From NCBI GenBank assembly GCA_947475465.1, contig CANJLK010000001.1:186001-250000 (forward strand): a stretch of DNA of 64,000 nt, given 5' to 3'. The stretch is from Caulobacteraceae bacterium (GTDB taxonomy: Bacteria; Pseudomonadota; Alphaproteobacteria; Caulobacterales; Caulobacteraceae). Position numbers and translations under genes: made by a program. Positions 16,329 to 25,889 of this stretch are shown here, piece by piece; position 1 is the first letter of the stretch, and each line of letters begins with the position of its first letter. The notes beneath the pieces were generated by a model. It did not search any database and was not told the DNA's origin. It worked only from the letters and a program-made list of their open reading frames with translations.

Positions 16329-16961
16329 TCAGGTCAGGTTGGGCGCCATGCCGGGGTCGCCCTTTTCCATTGCCCGTCGGTAGGCCGGCCGCGCCCCGAT
16401 CCTTTGCAGGTAGGCCCGAACATTGGGCTTATCGGCGAGATCGTTCGGTACGTAGAGCCGCATGGTGGTCAGGTTGAAGACCATCATGATGTCCGCGGCG
16501 GTCAATTCCTCGCCGGCGAAGAAGGGGGCCTCGCCCAGGCGCTGTTCGATCAGGGTCCAGGCTTCGTTGGCGCGCTCGCGGGCGTAGGCCTTGCGGGGGC
16601 TGTCCTCGCCGCCCGCCGCCCTGGCGTCACGGTCAGCGATCAGGCTGGGCATCAGGGAGGCGTTGGCGAAGTGAAGCCAGAAAAGATAGTCGGCGAAATT
16701 GGGCGCGTCGGCGCCGACGCCCAGGCGGCCGCCGCCGTGGCGGCCGACGATATATTCGATGATCGCGCCTGACTCCGGCAGGGACAGGTCGCCGTCGGTA
16801 ATGATCGGGGCCCGCCCGATGGTGTGCAGGGCCTTATATTCCGGCGGGGCCATACCGCCGGCGCGCGGATAGACCTTCAGCGCATAGGGAATGGCCAGTT
16901 CCTCGCAGAGCCACACGATCCGCTCGCTTTGCGACTTCTGAAGATGATGCACGGTCAGCAT
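16329..16961 (-). CDS. Glutathione S-transferase family protein
   Basis: A 210-residue protein with an N-terminal thioredoxin-like domain (LTVHHLQKSQSERIVWLCEE; Ser in the region where catalytic Ser/Tyr lies; LPESGAIIEYIV cis-Pro/SES-type glutathione motif) and a C-terminal helical domain. The ATG at 16961 has GGAAGG upstream; an earlier in-frame start adds Arg-rich residues without family likeness. It is divergent from the acyl-CoA dehydrogenase at 17118. Roles could be detoxification of epoxides or electrophiles formed by the P450s, or a ring-cleavage step; only the family is certain. Confidence 0.88.
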   Translation of the reverse strand: MLTVHHLQKSQSERIVWLCEELAIPYALKVYPRAGGMAPPEYKALHTIGRAPIITDGDLSLPESGAIIEYIVGRHGGGRLGVGADAPNFADYLFWLHFANASLMPSLIADRDARAAGGEDSPRKAYARERANEAWTLIEQRLGEAPFFAGEELTAADIMMVFNLTTMRLYVPNDLADKPNVRAYLQRIGARPAYRRAMEKGDPGMAPNLT

Positions 16962-17117
16962 GGTGGTCAGCCGCCTTCCAGAGTTCTTGCCGTCTACGCC
17001 GCGACGCGGCCGGGAAATCCTAGGGCCAGTTGCGCGCAAGTTGGGGATTTTTCGTCGCACCGTTCCCTAAGCGCTTGGGCTCCGATAGACGCATCCGGTC
17101 ACTCAGCAGAGGTTGCC

Positions 17118-18293
17118 ATGAACGGAGTCGGAGCGGAGCGCACGGCGCAGATCGCCGCGCGCGTGGAGGCGTTCGTACGCGATGTCGTCGTCCCCTATGA
17201 GCGCGACCCCCGCCGGGACCATCACGACGCTCCGACCGATGAACTGGTCTCTGAACTGCGGGAAAAGGCGCGTGCCGCGGGCGTGCTGACGCCACACATC
17301 CTGGCCGACGGCAGCCATCTTTCGCAGCGTGAGACCGCCATCGTTCTGCAGAAGTCGGGACTGTCGCCCCTTGGACCCCTGGCGGTGAACACGGCCGCGC
17401 CGGACGAAGGCAACATGTATCTGCTGGGCAAGCTTGCAAGTCCGGAAATGAAGGCGCGATTTCTAAAGCCGATGGTCGAGGGGCGCGCCCGCTCGGCCTT
17501 CTTCATGACCGAGCCGGCCACTGACGGCGGCGCCGGGTCCGACCCGTCGATGATGCTCACGACCGCCGTCCCGGACGGTAATCACTGGGTCATCAATGGC
17601 CGTAAGGCGTTCATCACCGGCGCCCAGGGCGCCAAGGTCGGTATCGTCATGGCCAAGTCCTCTGACGGCGCCTGCATGTTCCTAGTGGACCTGCCCGACC
17701 CCGCGATCCGCATTGAGCGGGTGCCGAATACCCTCGACAGCTCCATGCCCGGCGGCCACGCTGTAATTTCGATCGAAAACCTGCGCGTGCCAGCCGACCA
17801 GATGCTGGGGGCCAGCGGCGAGGGTTTCAAATACGCCCAGGTCCGGCTGAGCCCGGCCCGGTTGTCGCACTGCATGCGCTGGTATGGCGCCGCGATCCGC
17901 GCCAACGAGATCGCCGTCGACTACGCCAACCGCCGCCAGGCCTTCGGCAAGACCCTGATCGACCATGAGGGCGTCGGCTTCATGCTGGCCCAGAACCTGA
18001 TCGACCTGAAGCAGTGCGAACTGATGATCGACTGGTGCGCCGGCGTCCTCGACAGCGGTTCTCTGGGCACCGCCGAAAGCTCGATGACCAAGGTCTCGGT
18101 CTCTGAGGCGCTCATGCGGGTGGCCGACAACTGCGTGCAGGTGATGGGCGGCTCGGGCCTGACTCACGACAGCATCGTCGAGCAGGTGTTCCGCGAGGTC
18201 CGCGCCTTCCGCATCTATGACGGCCCGACCGAGGTCCACAAATGGTCGCTGGCGCGTAAGATCCGCAACGATTGGCGCGCAGCCCAGCAATAG
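17118..18293 (+). CDS. Acyl-CoA dehydrogenase, ACAD10/11-like
   Basis: A 391-residue flavoprotein with the three-domain acyl-CoA dehydrogenase fold: FFMTEPATDGGAGSDPS for FAD/substrate contact, GRKAFITGA, and QVMGGSGLTHDSIVEQVFREVRAFRIYDGPTEVHK at the C-terminus. The place of the MCAD-type catalytic Glu holds Asp (YDGPTE), as in ACAD10/11 relatives. The ATG at 17118 was chosen over an upstream frame that overlaps the GST start region. Expected to introduce an alpha-beta double bond in an acyl-CoA. It ends before a strong bidirectional terminator hairpin. Confidence 0.9.
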   Translation: MNGVGAERTAQIAARVEAFVRDVVVPYERDPRRDHHDAPTDELVSELREKARAAGVLTPHILADGSHLSQRETAIVLQKSGLSPLGPLAVNTAAPDEGNMYLLGKLASPEMKARFLKPMVEGRARSAFFMTEPATDGGAGSDPSMMLTTAVPDGNHWVINGRKAFITGAQGAKVGIVMAKSSDGACMFLVDLPDPAIRIERVPNTLDSSMPGGHAVISIENLRVPADQMLGASGEGFKYAQVRLSPARLSHCMRWYGAAIRANEIAVDYANRRQAFGKTLIDHEGVGFMLAQNLIDLKQCELMIDWCAGVLDSGSLGTAESSMTKVSVSEALMRVADNCVQVMGGSGLTHDSIVEQVFREVRAFRIYDGPTEVHKWSLARKIRNDWRAAQQ

Positions 18294-18307
18294 GGCCCAA
18301 GGTAGCT

Positions 18308-18338
18308 GCGGCCGGTTCGAGACGCTCGAACCGGCCGC
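18308..18338. terminator. Convergent terminator hairpin
   Basis: A perfect 14-base inverted repeat (arms 18308-18321 and 18325-18338, beginning GCGGCCGG) with a 3-base ACG loop. It lies in the 58-base gap between two convergent genes, the acyl-CoA dehydrogenase and the PQQ dehydrogenase. No clear T-tract follows, so it may act as a bidirectional stem-type terminator. Confidence 0.7.
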
Positions 18339-18351
18339 GGGCTGATCTGCC

Positions 18352-20754
18352 TTAGTGCTGCGTCGCCTTTTTGGCGGGCAGGGCGAAGGCGACAAAGTGC
18401 AGGCCTGTGGGCTTGTGGCTCCCAACTGCGGCCCCAATGGCTACCAGCACATACTGCCGCCCCGTCGCGGGCGAGACGAACGTCATGGGTGTGGCCGTCG
18501 AGCCGAGGCCGATCGGGCTGGTCCACAGCTCCTTGCCCGTCTGGACGTCAATGGCGCGAACCAGGGCGTCCTGCGATCCGGCGAAGAAGGCGAGCCCCGT
18601 CGGGGTGACCATCGTGCCGGCGATCATTGGCGCGCCCAAGGTGTAGGGCAGGCCCGACGCGATCCCCAGCGGCCCGGCGGCCCGTGCGCTGCCGAGCGGG
18701 CGCGTCCACTTCAGTGTGAAGGTGTTGAGGTCCACCGCCGAGATCATGGCGTAAGGCGGCTGCTGGCAAGGTACGCCCAGCGGCGACATGAAGGGCTCGT
18801 TGGTGACCGCGAAGGGCGTGCCCATCTGCGGCGCGCCCGCGCCCATGGGGATGCTGAACTTGCCGTTCTCGTCAGCCGCCTTCCAACCGCGCCGGTCGGC
18901 TTCAGCGCGCGGGATCAGCTGCACCCGATTGGCCATCCGGCTGGAGTTGACGATCATCACGTGATTGTCCTCGTCCACCGAGACGCTGCCCCAGTTCACG
19001 CCGCCGATGTACCCCGGATACTCCAGGCCGCCCTGGACGGACGGCGGGGTGAACTGGCCGTCGTAGCGCAGCTTCTTGAATTCGATGCGGCACAGCATCT
19101 GGTCGATGGGGGTGATGCCCCACATCTTGGCTTCCGTCAGAGGCGTGTCCGTGAAGGGCGGCATCCTCGTCGGGTAGGGCTGGGTGGGCGACAGGCGGTC
19201 TCCCATCGAGGCGCCTTGCGGCACGGGCCGCTCGACAACAGGATCGATAGGCGCGCCTGTCCGCCGGTCGAGCGTGAAGATCTGGCCGCGCTTGGTGGGC
19301 TGCAGGAGGGCCGGGATCGGACCCGACGGACCGTTCAGGTTTACCAGCACCGGCTGGGCGCCCACGTCATAGTCCCAGACGTCGTGGTGGACGGTCTGGA
19401 AGGTCCAGCGCACGGCGCCGGTCTTGATGTCGAGGGCCACGACCGAGGAGGCGAACTTCTCGTCGAACGGCCGGCGCTCGCCGCCCCAATAATCGGGAGG
19501 GGCATTGCCGGTGCCGACGTAGAGCATGCCGAGGTTTTCGTCGGCGCTGAACAGGCCCCAGGCGTTGGGGGTGCCGCGGGTATAGGTTTCGCCCGCAGGC
19601 GGTAGGGTGCGGCGATCTTCACGGCCCGCGTCGAAGGCCCAGGCCAGCTTGCCGGTGACCACGTCGAACGCCCGAATGACGCCGGAGGGTTCGCCGGTTT
19701 CCTGACCGTCGGCGATCCAGCCGCCCAGCACCGCCACGCCGCCCGCCACCAGGGGACCGGAGGAGGAGTAGGCGAAGTTGACCTTCACCTTGCCCATGCC
19801 CTCGAGCAGGTTGGCGAAGCCGTTCTCTCCGAAACTCTTGCAGAGCTGGCCGGTCTCGGCATCCAGAGCCATCAAGCGCGCATCGACCGTGCTGGCCAGG
19901 ATGCGGCTGGTGCACTCCGGCAGCGGCGTGGGCGACTTCCAGTAGGACACGCTGCGGCAGGTCTTCGAGTGATAGCCCTTGAGTTGCAGGTGCGGGTCGA
20001 AGCGCCACTTCACCTTCCCGGTGTCGGCGTCCAGCGCGAGGACCTCGCTCACGGGCGTGCAGGCGTAGAGGGTCGCGCCCACTTGGATTGGCGTGTTCTC
20101 GAAACGGTAGAGCCCGTCGCCGGGCAGGCCGAGATCCGCGTCCCAGGCCTTTTCCAGGCCAATGACGTTCTGCGGCGTGATCTGGGTGGCGGCGCGTAGG
20201 AACCGCGATCCGCCCAGGCTGGCGCCGACCGCGCGCCATTCGTCCTGGCCATCGGCTGCGGCCGGCGCTGACGCGGCGGCGGGGACTGCCGGGGCGGCGG
20301 CGGTGGCTCGTGCGGGCTGACCGCGGAGGGCGCCAAAGGCCAGGGCCAGCACAACTGCGACCACCAGAAGGCCGGCGAGCCGTCCGCCGAACGTGCGAAG
20401 AGAGGCGCTGTCCATGCGCCGCCAGTTGAAGGGCAGGATCACCCAAAGGCCGATGACCAGGGGACCAACCAGACGCGGCATGAGGGCCCAGCCGTCCAAG
20501 CCGACCTCCCAGAGCGCCCAGACCGCCGTAATCGCGAGCATGGCGAGATAGAGCCAGGCGCCCCAGCGGCTGCCCCGCCAAAAGGCGATGGCGCTGCCGA
20601 GCAGCAGCAGACCGGTGGCGGCATAATAGGGGGACCCGCCCAGGCTCAGCAGCTTCGCGCCGCCGACCAGCAGCACAAGGCCAACGATTGTAAGAACGAA
20701 CGCCAGGATGCGCGGCGCAATCAGGCGCGACTTCCCGTCCACAGAACCAGCCAT
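18352..20754 (-). CDS. Membrane-bound PQQ-dependent dehydrogenase (glucose/quinate/shikimate family)
   Basis: An 800-residue enzyme. About five N-terminal membrane helices (within residues 1-150) precede a long periplasmic eight-bladed propeller with PQQ-enzyme repeats such as ALDADTGKVKWRF, ALDAETGQL and AIDVQTGKELW. This is the mGdh/QuiA layout: it oxidises a sugar or cyclic polyol in the periplasm and passes electrons to ubiquinone. GGGAGGGG precedes the ATG at 20754. It is divergent from the TonB receptor, sharing a 277-base control region with an inverted repeat. No PQQ biosynthesis genes are in the window. Confidence 0.92.
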   Translation of the reverse strand: MAGSVDGKSRLIAPRILAFVLTIVGLVLLVGGAKLLSLGGSPYYAATGLLLLGSAIAFWRGSRWGAWLYLAMLAITAVWALWEVGLDGWALMPRLVGPLVIGLWVILPFNWRRMDSASLRTFGGRLAGLLVVAVVLALAFGALRGQPARATAAAPAVPAAASAPAAADGQDEWRAVGASLGGSRFLRAATQITPQNVIGLEKAWDADLGLPGDGLYRFENTPIQVGATLYACTPVSEVLALDADTGKVKWRFDPHLQLKGYHSKTCRSVSYWKSPTPLPECTSRILASTVDARLMALDAETGQLCKSFGENGFANLLEGMGKVKVNFAYSSSGPLVAGGVAVLGGWIADGQETGEPSGVIRAFDVVTGKLAWAFDAGREDRRTLPPAGETYTRGTPNAWGLFSADENLGMLYVGTGNAPPDYWGGERRPFDEKFASSVVALDIKTGAVRWTFQTVHHDVWDYDVGAQPVLVNLNGPSGPIPALLQPTKRGQIFTLDRRTGAPIDPVVERPVPQGASMGDRLSPTQPYPTRMPPFTDTPLTEAKMWGITPIDQMLCRIEFKKLRYDGQFTPPSVQGGLEYPGYIGGVNWGSVSVDEDNHVMIVNSSRMANRVQLIPRAEADRRGWKAADENGKFSIPMGAGAPQMGTPFAVTNEPFMSPLGVPCQQPPYAMISAVDLNTFTLKWTRPLGSARAAGPLGIASGLPYTLGAPMIAGTMVTPTGLAFFAGSQDALVRAIDVQTGKELWTSPIGLGSTATPMTFVSPATGRQYVLVAIGAAVGSHKPTGLHFVAFALPAKKATQH

Positions 20755-20922
20755 CGTTCCCCTCCCCAGATATCCGCGGACGCCAGAATTCTGTCGTCTG
20801 GCCACCGCGCCCTACATTCCCATTAGCGCGATGCGCCTCCTGTGGAAACCGATCGCCTTTGTCCTGAGACCCCAGGCGCGTGAGGATAATCAGCGCCGTA
20901 CGGTCGCCGTCCGGGCGCAAGT

Positions 20923-20939
20923 TTTCCACATCGTGGAAA
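20923..20939. promoter_or_regulatory. Inverted repeat, candidate IclR-type operator
   Basis: TTTCCAC-ATC-GTGGAAA, 7-base perfect arms, lies 93 bases before the TonB-receptor start and about 170 bases before the PQQ-dehydrogenase start. The core TTCCA-N5-TGGAA recurs at 24796-24810 and resembles operators known for IclR-family regulators. A single half-site GTGGAAA is at 20842-20848. The IclR gene at 23973-24776 is the obvious candidate regulator. Confidence 0.5.
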
Positions 20940-21031
20940 TCTGCGTCGGCGCGCCTCGGCGGCGTCCCGTTGCACTCGCGGGCATATGGGCAAAGGCTGA
21001 ACCCAAGCTGCAAAGGCAGGGGGAGGTAACT

Positions 21032-23827
21032 ATGTTCCAGCAAACACACGCCGGTGTGCGCACGGTGGCGTCCGCGGTCCCGGGACGGGCTTTCCGCATG
21101 GCGCTTTGCGCCGCCGCTAGCGTCGCGGCATTCGCTATCCTGGCCGACGCGCCGGCCGCTCAGGCCCAGGCCCAGGCGGCGAAGCCAGCGAACGGCGCCG
21201 CGCTCTTGGATGACGTCGTGGTCACCGCACGGCGGATCGAAGAACGCATTCAGGACGTGCCCGTAACCGTCACCGCGCTCAGCCAGGCCAAGCTCGACGC
21301 CCTGCAGGTCAACAACACCTCTGACCTTGTGAAATTGACACCCGGTCTTCAGGTCAACAGCTGCACGGCCGGCACGCCACCCGGCGGCTCGGCATGCTTC
21401 CCGAGCATCCGCGGATTCGCCGCATCGCGCGGCGTGAACTCCGGGTCGGTGGCGATCTATTTCGCCGATGCGCCCAGCATGTTCACATCGAACTATGACC
21501 TGCAAAGCATCCAGGTTGTGAAGGGCCCGCAAGGCACCCTGTTCGGCGATCAGACGACAGGCGGCGCCATCCTCTTCACGCCGCGCAAGCCCAGTGGAAA
21601 GACCGAGGGCTTCGTTACGGCGGAGCTTGGGAATTTCGGCTACCACCAGCTGACAGCGGCCTACGAGAACGCCCTGTTCGACAACAAGGTGATGTTCCGG
21701 GTGGCGGGCCAGTACCGCAAGCGCGATGGCTTCACGACCGTTCACTACACCTTCCAGCCGGACGGCAAATACAACAACGTCGATCAGCTCTATTTGCGCG
21801 GATCGTTGGTCATCAAGCCGACCGACCGCATCGAAAACTACACCGTCGTCGTTTTCCAGGAAGAGAAGTACAGCGGTGGCGGGGGGCCGGTATTGTTCAG
21901 CGATCCGCGCTACATCCCGCTGGCCCAACGGGTTGCGCTCACGCCCACTCAAGCCGCCCTTTACGAGTTCTATTCAGGCCACGCACCGCCGGCGGGGCAA
22001 TCTTTCACGCAAATTATCGCCTCGGCGATCGCCCGACAGGCCGCGGCTGGTCCTGATGAGGTCTGGTCCGACGAATTCACCAAGACCGACACCCAGAACG
22101 TCGGCGTCGTGAACCAATTTCGGGTCGATATCACCGACAAGATCTACGTCCGCGACATCAGCCAGCTCCGTTGGGTTCCGAAGCTCAGCCGTGGCGGCGC
22201 CAACTACGATGGCATCGACGCGCCGGTCCTGGGCCTATTCGGGTTCCAGAACCTGCCGCTGACGCGTGGGGCCGGCGTCGGCGCGACGCCCTACACGTTC
22301 AAGAACGGCTACGATAACCGCCAGTGGACGAACGAGGTCCAGGTTGTGGGCTCAAGCTTTGCCGACCGGCTCCAATGGCAGGCCGGCTACTTCTACCGAC
22401 CCGATCGGGCGGGCAACTTCGACGGGCCTTACCCCTATTCGAACAACCCCCCGCAAGGCCCGACGGTTGAGAACTACGGGAACCTGCTGAGCGCCGTCAC
22501 GGCCGCTGCGACCTGCACCAGCGTCGGCTCGCCGAACCCCTGCGTGCGCTTCAGCCGCACGTCCCGGACGACAGACGCCTTCTACACTCAGGCCACCTTC
22601 GAGGTGATCGACAGGCTGAAGCTGACCGGCGGCGTGCGCTATACCCGCACGTCGCGGCTCCTGACCGAAAATGCGGCGTTCCCGGGCACAACCTTCAGCT
22701 ACACCGCCAGCAATGGCGTCACTGTCGCCGCCCCGATCGTTGCCGGCGGACAGGTTCCGTATCCCAGCGCGCCGATCGTGAGTTCTGTCACCCCTGGGTA
22801 CAAGTCCACGACCTACACGCTGACCGCAGACTACAAGCTTACCGACGACATCCTGCTCTACGCCAACCGCCGCAAAGGCTTCCGTCCGGGCGGGATCAAC
22901 ATCTCGGCTCCGATCGACAGCCCCGTCCGGACTTACGGGCCGGAACAGCTGTTGGACACTGAGGTCGGGTTCAAGTCGAGTTGGTCGCTGATGGGGATCA
23001 ACGGGCGGACGAATGTCTCGTACTACCGGGACAACTATTCGAACATCCAGACTTCAACGGTGTTCATCGGCACGCCTGGCACGTTCACGGTGAATGGCGG
23101 CGAGGCGATCTTCCAGGGCGCGGAATTTGAAGCCTCCGCTAACCTGACGAGCTGGTTCTCCCTCAGCGGCCACGTCGACTGGCAGGACAACAAATATACC
23201 AGCTACCTGGAAACCCAGACTTGCGCGGCTCAGGTCTGGCGCCAAGGCATCGCCGGGCAATGCGCCGAACTGGTGGGCGCCACCCTTGTCCCCCTGCCGA
23301 CAGGCACGGGAGTCACGATCGACCACGCAAACGGCACGGTGACCATCGCGGCCACGGCCCCCAGCGCGGCTATTCCTCTGGGCACCCCGGCCAGGACCTA
23401 CAAGTACGATACCAAGTCGGAGCCGATCCGCGGCGTGCCGTGGACCTGGGCGATCCGCCCCGAAATTCATCTCGAACAACTGCTGGGCGAGAAGGTCACG
23501 GTTGCGCTGGACATCTATCACAGCGGAGGCCGCGGGGGTTTCGTGACCGCGAGCAATGCCGGCGTCCCCAACTTCGAGCAGTTGACCTGGGATGGGGTCG
23601 AGAACGGAAACACGGCGCTTTGGCTGCCAAAATACACCAACGTCGACCTCAACATCGACTGGCGTGAGATCAAGGGGTCGACAGTCTCAGCCTTCCTGCG
23701 GGTCTCGAACCTGACGGACAATCGCTATCGGTTGATCAGCGCGGGCCTCTACACAAGCAGCGGCCTCGATGCCCCGGCGGTCAGCGAACCGCGGATGATT
23801 CTGGTCGGCGCCAAGTATGAGTTCTGA
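21032..23827 (+). CDS. TonB-dependent outer-membrane receptor
   Basis: A 931-residue receptor. An N-terminal signal peptide ends near AQAQA (about residue 45), the TonB box region is DDVVVTAR, and a plug domain (QDVPVTVTAL, GPQGTLFGDQTTGGAI) is followed by a 22-strand barrel ending in Phe (VGAKYEF). The ATG at 21032 follows GGGAGGT. This subtype is typical of alphaproteobacteria taking up carbohydrates, aromatics or terpenoid/steroid compounds rather than iron. It is divergent from the PQQ dehydrogenase and precedes an IclR regulator, so it is probably the substrate import gate of the island. Confidence 0.95.
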   Translation: MFQQTHAGVRTVASAVPGRAFRMALCAAASVAAFAILADAPAAQAQAQAAKPANGAALLDDVVVTARRIEERIQDVPVTVTALSQAKLDALQVNNTSDLVKLTPGLQVNSCTAGTPPGGSACFPSIRGFAASRGVNSGSVAIYFADAPSMFTSNYDLQSIQVVKGPQGTLFGDQTTGGAILFTPRKPSGKTEGFVTAELGNFGYHQLTAAYENALFDNKVMFRVAGQYRKRDGFTTVHYTFQPDGKYNNVDQLYLRGSLVIKPTDRIENYTVVVFQEEKYSGGGGPVLFSDPRYIPLAQRVALTPTQAALYEFYSGHAPPAGQSFTQIIASAIARQAAAGPDEVWSDEFTKTDTQNVGVVNQFRVDITDKIYVRDISQLRWVPKLSRGGANYDGIDAPVLGLFGFQNLPLTRGAGVGATPYTFKNGYDNRQWTNEVQVVGSSFADRLQWQAGYFYRPDRAGNFDGPYPYSNNPPQGPTVENYGNLLSAVTAAATCTSVGSPNPCVRFSRTSRTTDAFYTQATFEVIDRLKLTGGVRYTRTSRLLTENAAFPGTTFSYTASNGVTVAAPIVAGGQVPYPSAPIVSSVTPGYKSTTYTLTADYKLTDDILLYANRRKGFRPGGINISAPIDSPVRTYGPEQLLDTEVGFKSSWSLMGINGRTNVSYYRDNYSNIQTSTVFIGTPGTFTVNGGEAIFQGAEFEASANLTSWFSLSGHVDWQDNKYTSYLETQTCAAQVWRQGIAGQCAELVGATLVPLPTGTGVTIDHANGTVTIAATAPSAAIPLGTPARTYKYDTKSEPIRGVPWTWAIRPEIHLEQLLGEKVTVALDIYHSGGRGGFVTASNAGVPNFEQLTWDGVENGNTALWLPKYTNVDLNIDWREIKGSTVSAFLRVSNLTDNRYRLISAGLYTSSGLDAPAVSEPRMILVGAKYEF

Positions 23828-23972
23828 GGACGACCGGTCTGCGATGGCTCGACTCTTTCGCCGATTGCGATGAACTTGGCGGGAACAGAAGGTCCCACCG
23901 CCAGGGGGCGGCGCTTCGGCGCCGCCACTATCGGGCGGAAAGGGGCGCAGGGAGACGCCGTGGAGTTGCCTG

Positions 23973-24776
23973 ATGCATGACATGTATCTGCCGCCCGCGC
24001 CTGCGGACCAGTCCGTCGTCGCCGGCGCAAACGCGGTCCGGCGGGCGACCCACATCCTGCGGATGCTGGCCCACCACGAGGTGGCCGGCGTCCAGCTCAA
24101 GCAGATCGTCGCCGTCACCGGCATTCCCGCGCCCTCGGCGCGGCGGTTGCTCAAGTGCCTGATCGAGGATCGGCTGGTGGTTCAGAACGCCGACCACCGG
24201 TATTTCCTGGGGCCGCTGAATTTCGAGCTCGGTCTGGCGACCCTGCACAACTCGGAGTTCTCGCGGCGATTTCGGCCTCTGGTGGAGAGCGTCGCTCGCC
24301 TTACCGGCGATACGGTCTACCTGGCGGTCCGGGCCGGCACCGACATCATCTGCCTGGACAAGGTGATCCAGGAGAACCATCGCCTGCCCATGGGCTGGAC
24401 GGTCGGGGGGCGGCGGCCGCTCGGTTATGGGGCCGTCAGCATCGCCTTGTTGGCGACAGAGGACGATGCGGAGCTTGAACGGATCATGGCCTGCAACGCG
24501 CGGGAGATCGAACTTCACCCCAGGCTTTCCCAGACCCGCATCATGCGTGCGGTAGCCCGGGCGCGGGAGACCGGCTTTGGCGATCAGCGCGACATTGGCC
24601 GCATCGGCGTCTGCGGCATTGGCGTGATCATTCCCAACACCGGCGAGCGCCCGGCCTATGCGATCTCGGCCGCCACGGACCGTGAGCAGATGACGCCCGC
24701 CCATGCGGACATGGTGCGCGGCGTGCTCAGCGCCGAGGTCAAGAAGTTCACGGCCGCGCCGCTCTGGCCCTTCTAG
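23973..24776 (+). CDS. IclR-family transcriptional regulator
   Basis: A 267-residue regulator: an N-terminal winged helix (VQLKQIVAVTGIPAPSARRLLKCL, about residues 48-71) and a C-terminal ligand-binding domain with the family pattern (SGDTVYL-like LTGDTVYLAVRAG, GYGAVSIALLA, VCGIGVII). IclR proteins bind 15-base palindromes and respond to catabolic intermediates. It follows the TonB-receptor gene by 145 bases; TTCCA-N5-TGGAA sites lie before the receptor and just after the regulator gene, before the hydratase gene. Confidence 0.92.
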   Translation: MHDMYLPPAPADQSVVAGANAVRRATHILRMLAHHEVAGVQLKQIVAVTGIPAPSARRLLKCLIEDRLVVQNADHRYFLGPLNFELGLATLHNSEFSRRFRPLVESVARLTGDTVYLAVRAGTDIICLDKVIQENHRLPMGWTVGGRRPLGYGAVSIALLATEDDAELERIMACNAREIELHPRLSQTRIMRAVARARETGFGDQRDIGRIGVCGIGVIIPNTGERPAYAISAATDREQMTPAHADMVRGVLSAEVKKFTAAPLWPF

Positions 24777-24795
24777 AGCGCCCGCAGCCGGACGA

Positions 24796-24810
24796 TTCCA
24801 TTCCGTGGAA
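24796..24810. promoter_or_regulatory. Candidate IclR-type operator upstream of the hydratase gene
   Basis: TTCCA-TTCCG-TGGAA, with the same arms and 5-base spacing as the core of the repeat at 20923-20939. It lies 19 bases after the IclR stop and 89 bases before the enoyl-CoA hydratase-like start, in a 122-base gap. Two matching sites on either side of an IclR gene suggest a small local regulon. Confidence 0.5.
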
Positions 24811-24898
24811 CAGTTAGACTTAGCGGATGCGACCGCGCAGGGGCCGGCTAATATGATTTCAAGCTTGGGTTGAGCGTAAGAAAAAACGGGGTGGAGCC

Positions 24899-25756
24899 AT
24901 GGCGGTAGAGAAGGAAGGCGTCGTCGTCGGCGCCTACACCGAGAAGCGCGGTGAGGTGGGCTGGATCATCATGCGCGACTACGACAAGACGTCGAACGCC
25001 TCGCTGACCGCCAAGAGTTACACCCATATAAGTGCGGCCGTCGGGCAGGCATTGCACGATTTCCGCTTTGATCCGGAAGTCAGGGTCATTGTTCTGACAG
25101 GCGAAAACGATGGCGAATTCTATCGTGTCGCACGCGGCCAATCCTACATGGACGCCGGTAATCGCGCGCGTCTGAACCCGATCCTGCGCGGCGCGAAGGG
25201 CGGTCTCCAGGGCGGCCCCCGCGCGCCGAACGCCATGGAGGTTTTCGCCCTCATCGAGAAGCCTATCGTCGCGCGGGTGAACGGCGACACGATCGGTCTG
25301 GGTCAGGCTTTCTTCTGGGGCTGCGACATCATCGTTGCGCGGGAAGACGCGATCATCTCCGACGTCCACACCGGCATGCAGACGGTGGTGGATTCCAATG
25401 GCGAAGTGCGCGGCTTTCCATGGGCCGTGACGCCGGGCGACGGGGCTCAGTCGTTCCTGGCAATGTTCATGCCGCCGACCCTGATGAAGGAATATCTCTT
25501 CACCTCGCCGGTCTGGTCGATGAAGAAGCTCGAGCAGATGAACATCGTCAACTACGCCGTGCCGATGAGCGAACTTGACGCCAAGGTGGATGAGATGGTG
25601 GCCAAGCTCCTGAAGCGGCCGTCGTCGGTCCTGGCCCACGCCAAGCGGGTCGCTCAGAAGCGCCTGATCGAGAACTGGAACCTGCACCAGGATCTGGCCA
25701 GCGCCTACGAAGCCCTCGACTTCTTCACCCATGCCGCTCAGGGAAACATGGATTGA
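24899..25756 (+). CDS. Enoyl-CoA hydratase/isomerase family protein
   Basis: A 285-residue crotonase-fold protein. The oxyanion-hole segments are VIVLTGENDGEFYR and ARVNGDTIGLGQAFFWGCDI, and the C-terminal helix includes ALDFFTHAAQG. The first oxyanion motif departs from the usual GxxFxAGxDL, and I do not see the standard pair of hydratase glutamates, so the reaction may not be simple hydration. GGTGGAGCC precedes the ATG. It follows the IclR gene and its putative operator and is followed by an MFS gene. Confidence 0.85.
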   Translation: MAVEKEGVVVGAYTEKRGEVGWIIMRDYDKTSNASLTAKSYTHISAAVGQALHDFRFDPEVRVIVLTGENDGEFYRVARGQSYMDAGNRARLNPILRGAKGGLQGGPRAPNAMEVFALIEKPIVARVNGDTIGLGQAFFWGCDIIVAREDAIISDVHTGMQTVVDSNGEVRGFPWAVTPGDGAQSFLAMFMPPTLMKEYLFTSPVWSMKKLEQMNIVNYAVPMSELDAKVDEMVAKLLKRPSSVLAHAKRVAQKRLIENWNLHQDLASAYEALDFFTHAAQGNMD

Positions 25757-25889
25757 GGCTTGTGAACGGCCGGCCAACTGGCACTGTACGGCCCTATCGA
25801 TCGCTCCGCATGCAGACGCAGATCCGCCGTTGAGCGAGCCGAAAACAAGAAGGCGCCGGGCGCTGAAATCCGGCCTTGGGGGAACGTGA

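Noticed and set aside
14981..16477. 498-codon plus-strand frame opposite the second P450
   Set aside because: The P450 on the other strand has all its motifs; this frame is low-complexity and continues into the GST gene antisense.
19619..21952. 777-codon minus-strand frame across the PQQ dehydrogenase and TonB receptor
   Set aside because: It crosses two well-supported genes and their control region and shows no domain; it is an alternative-frame artefact of high GC.
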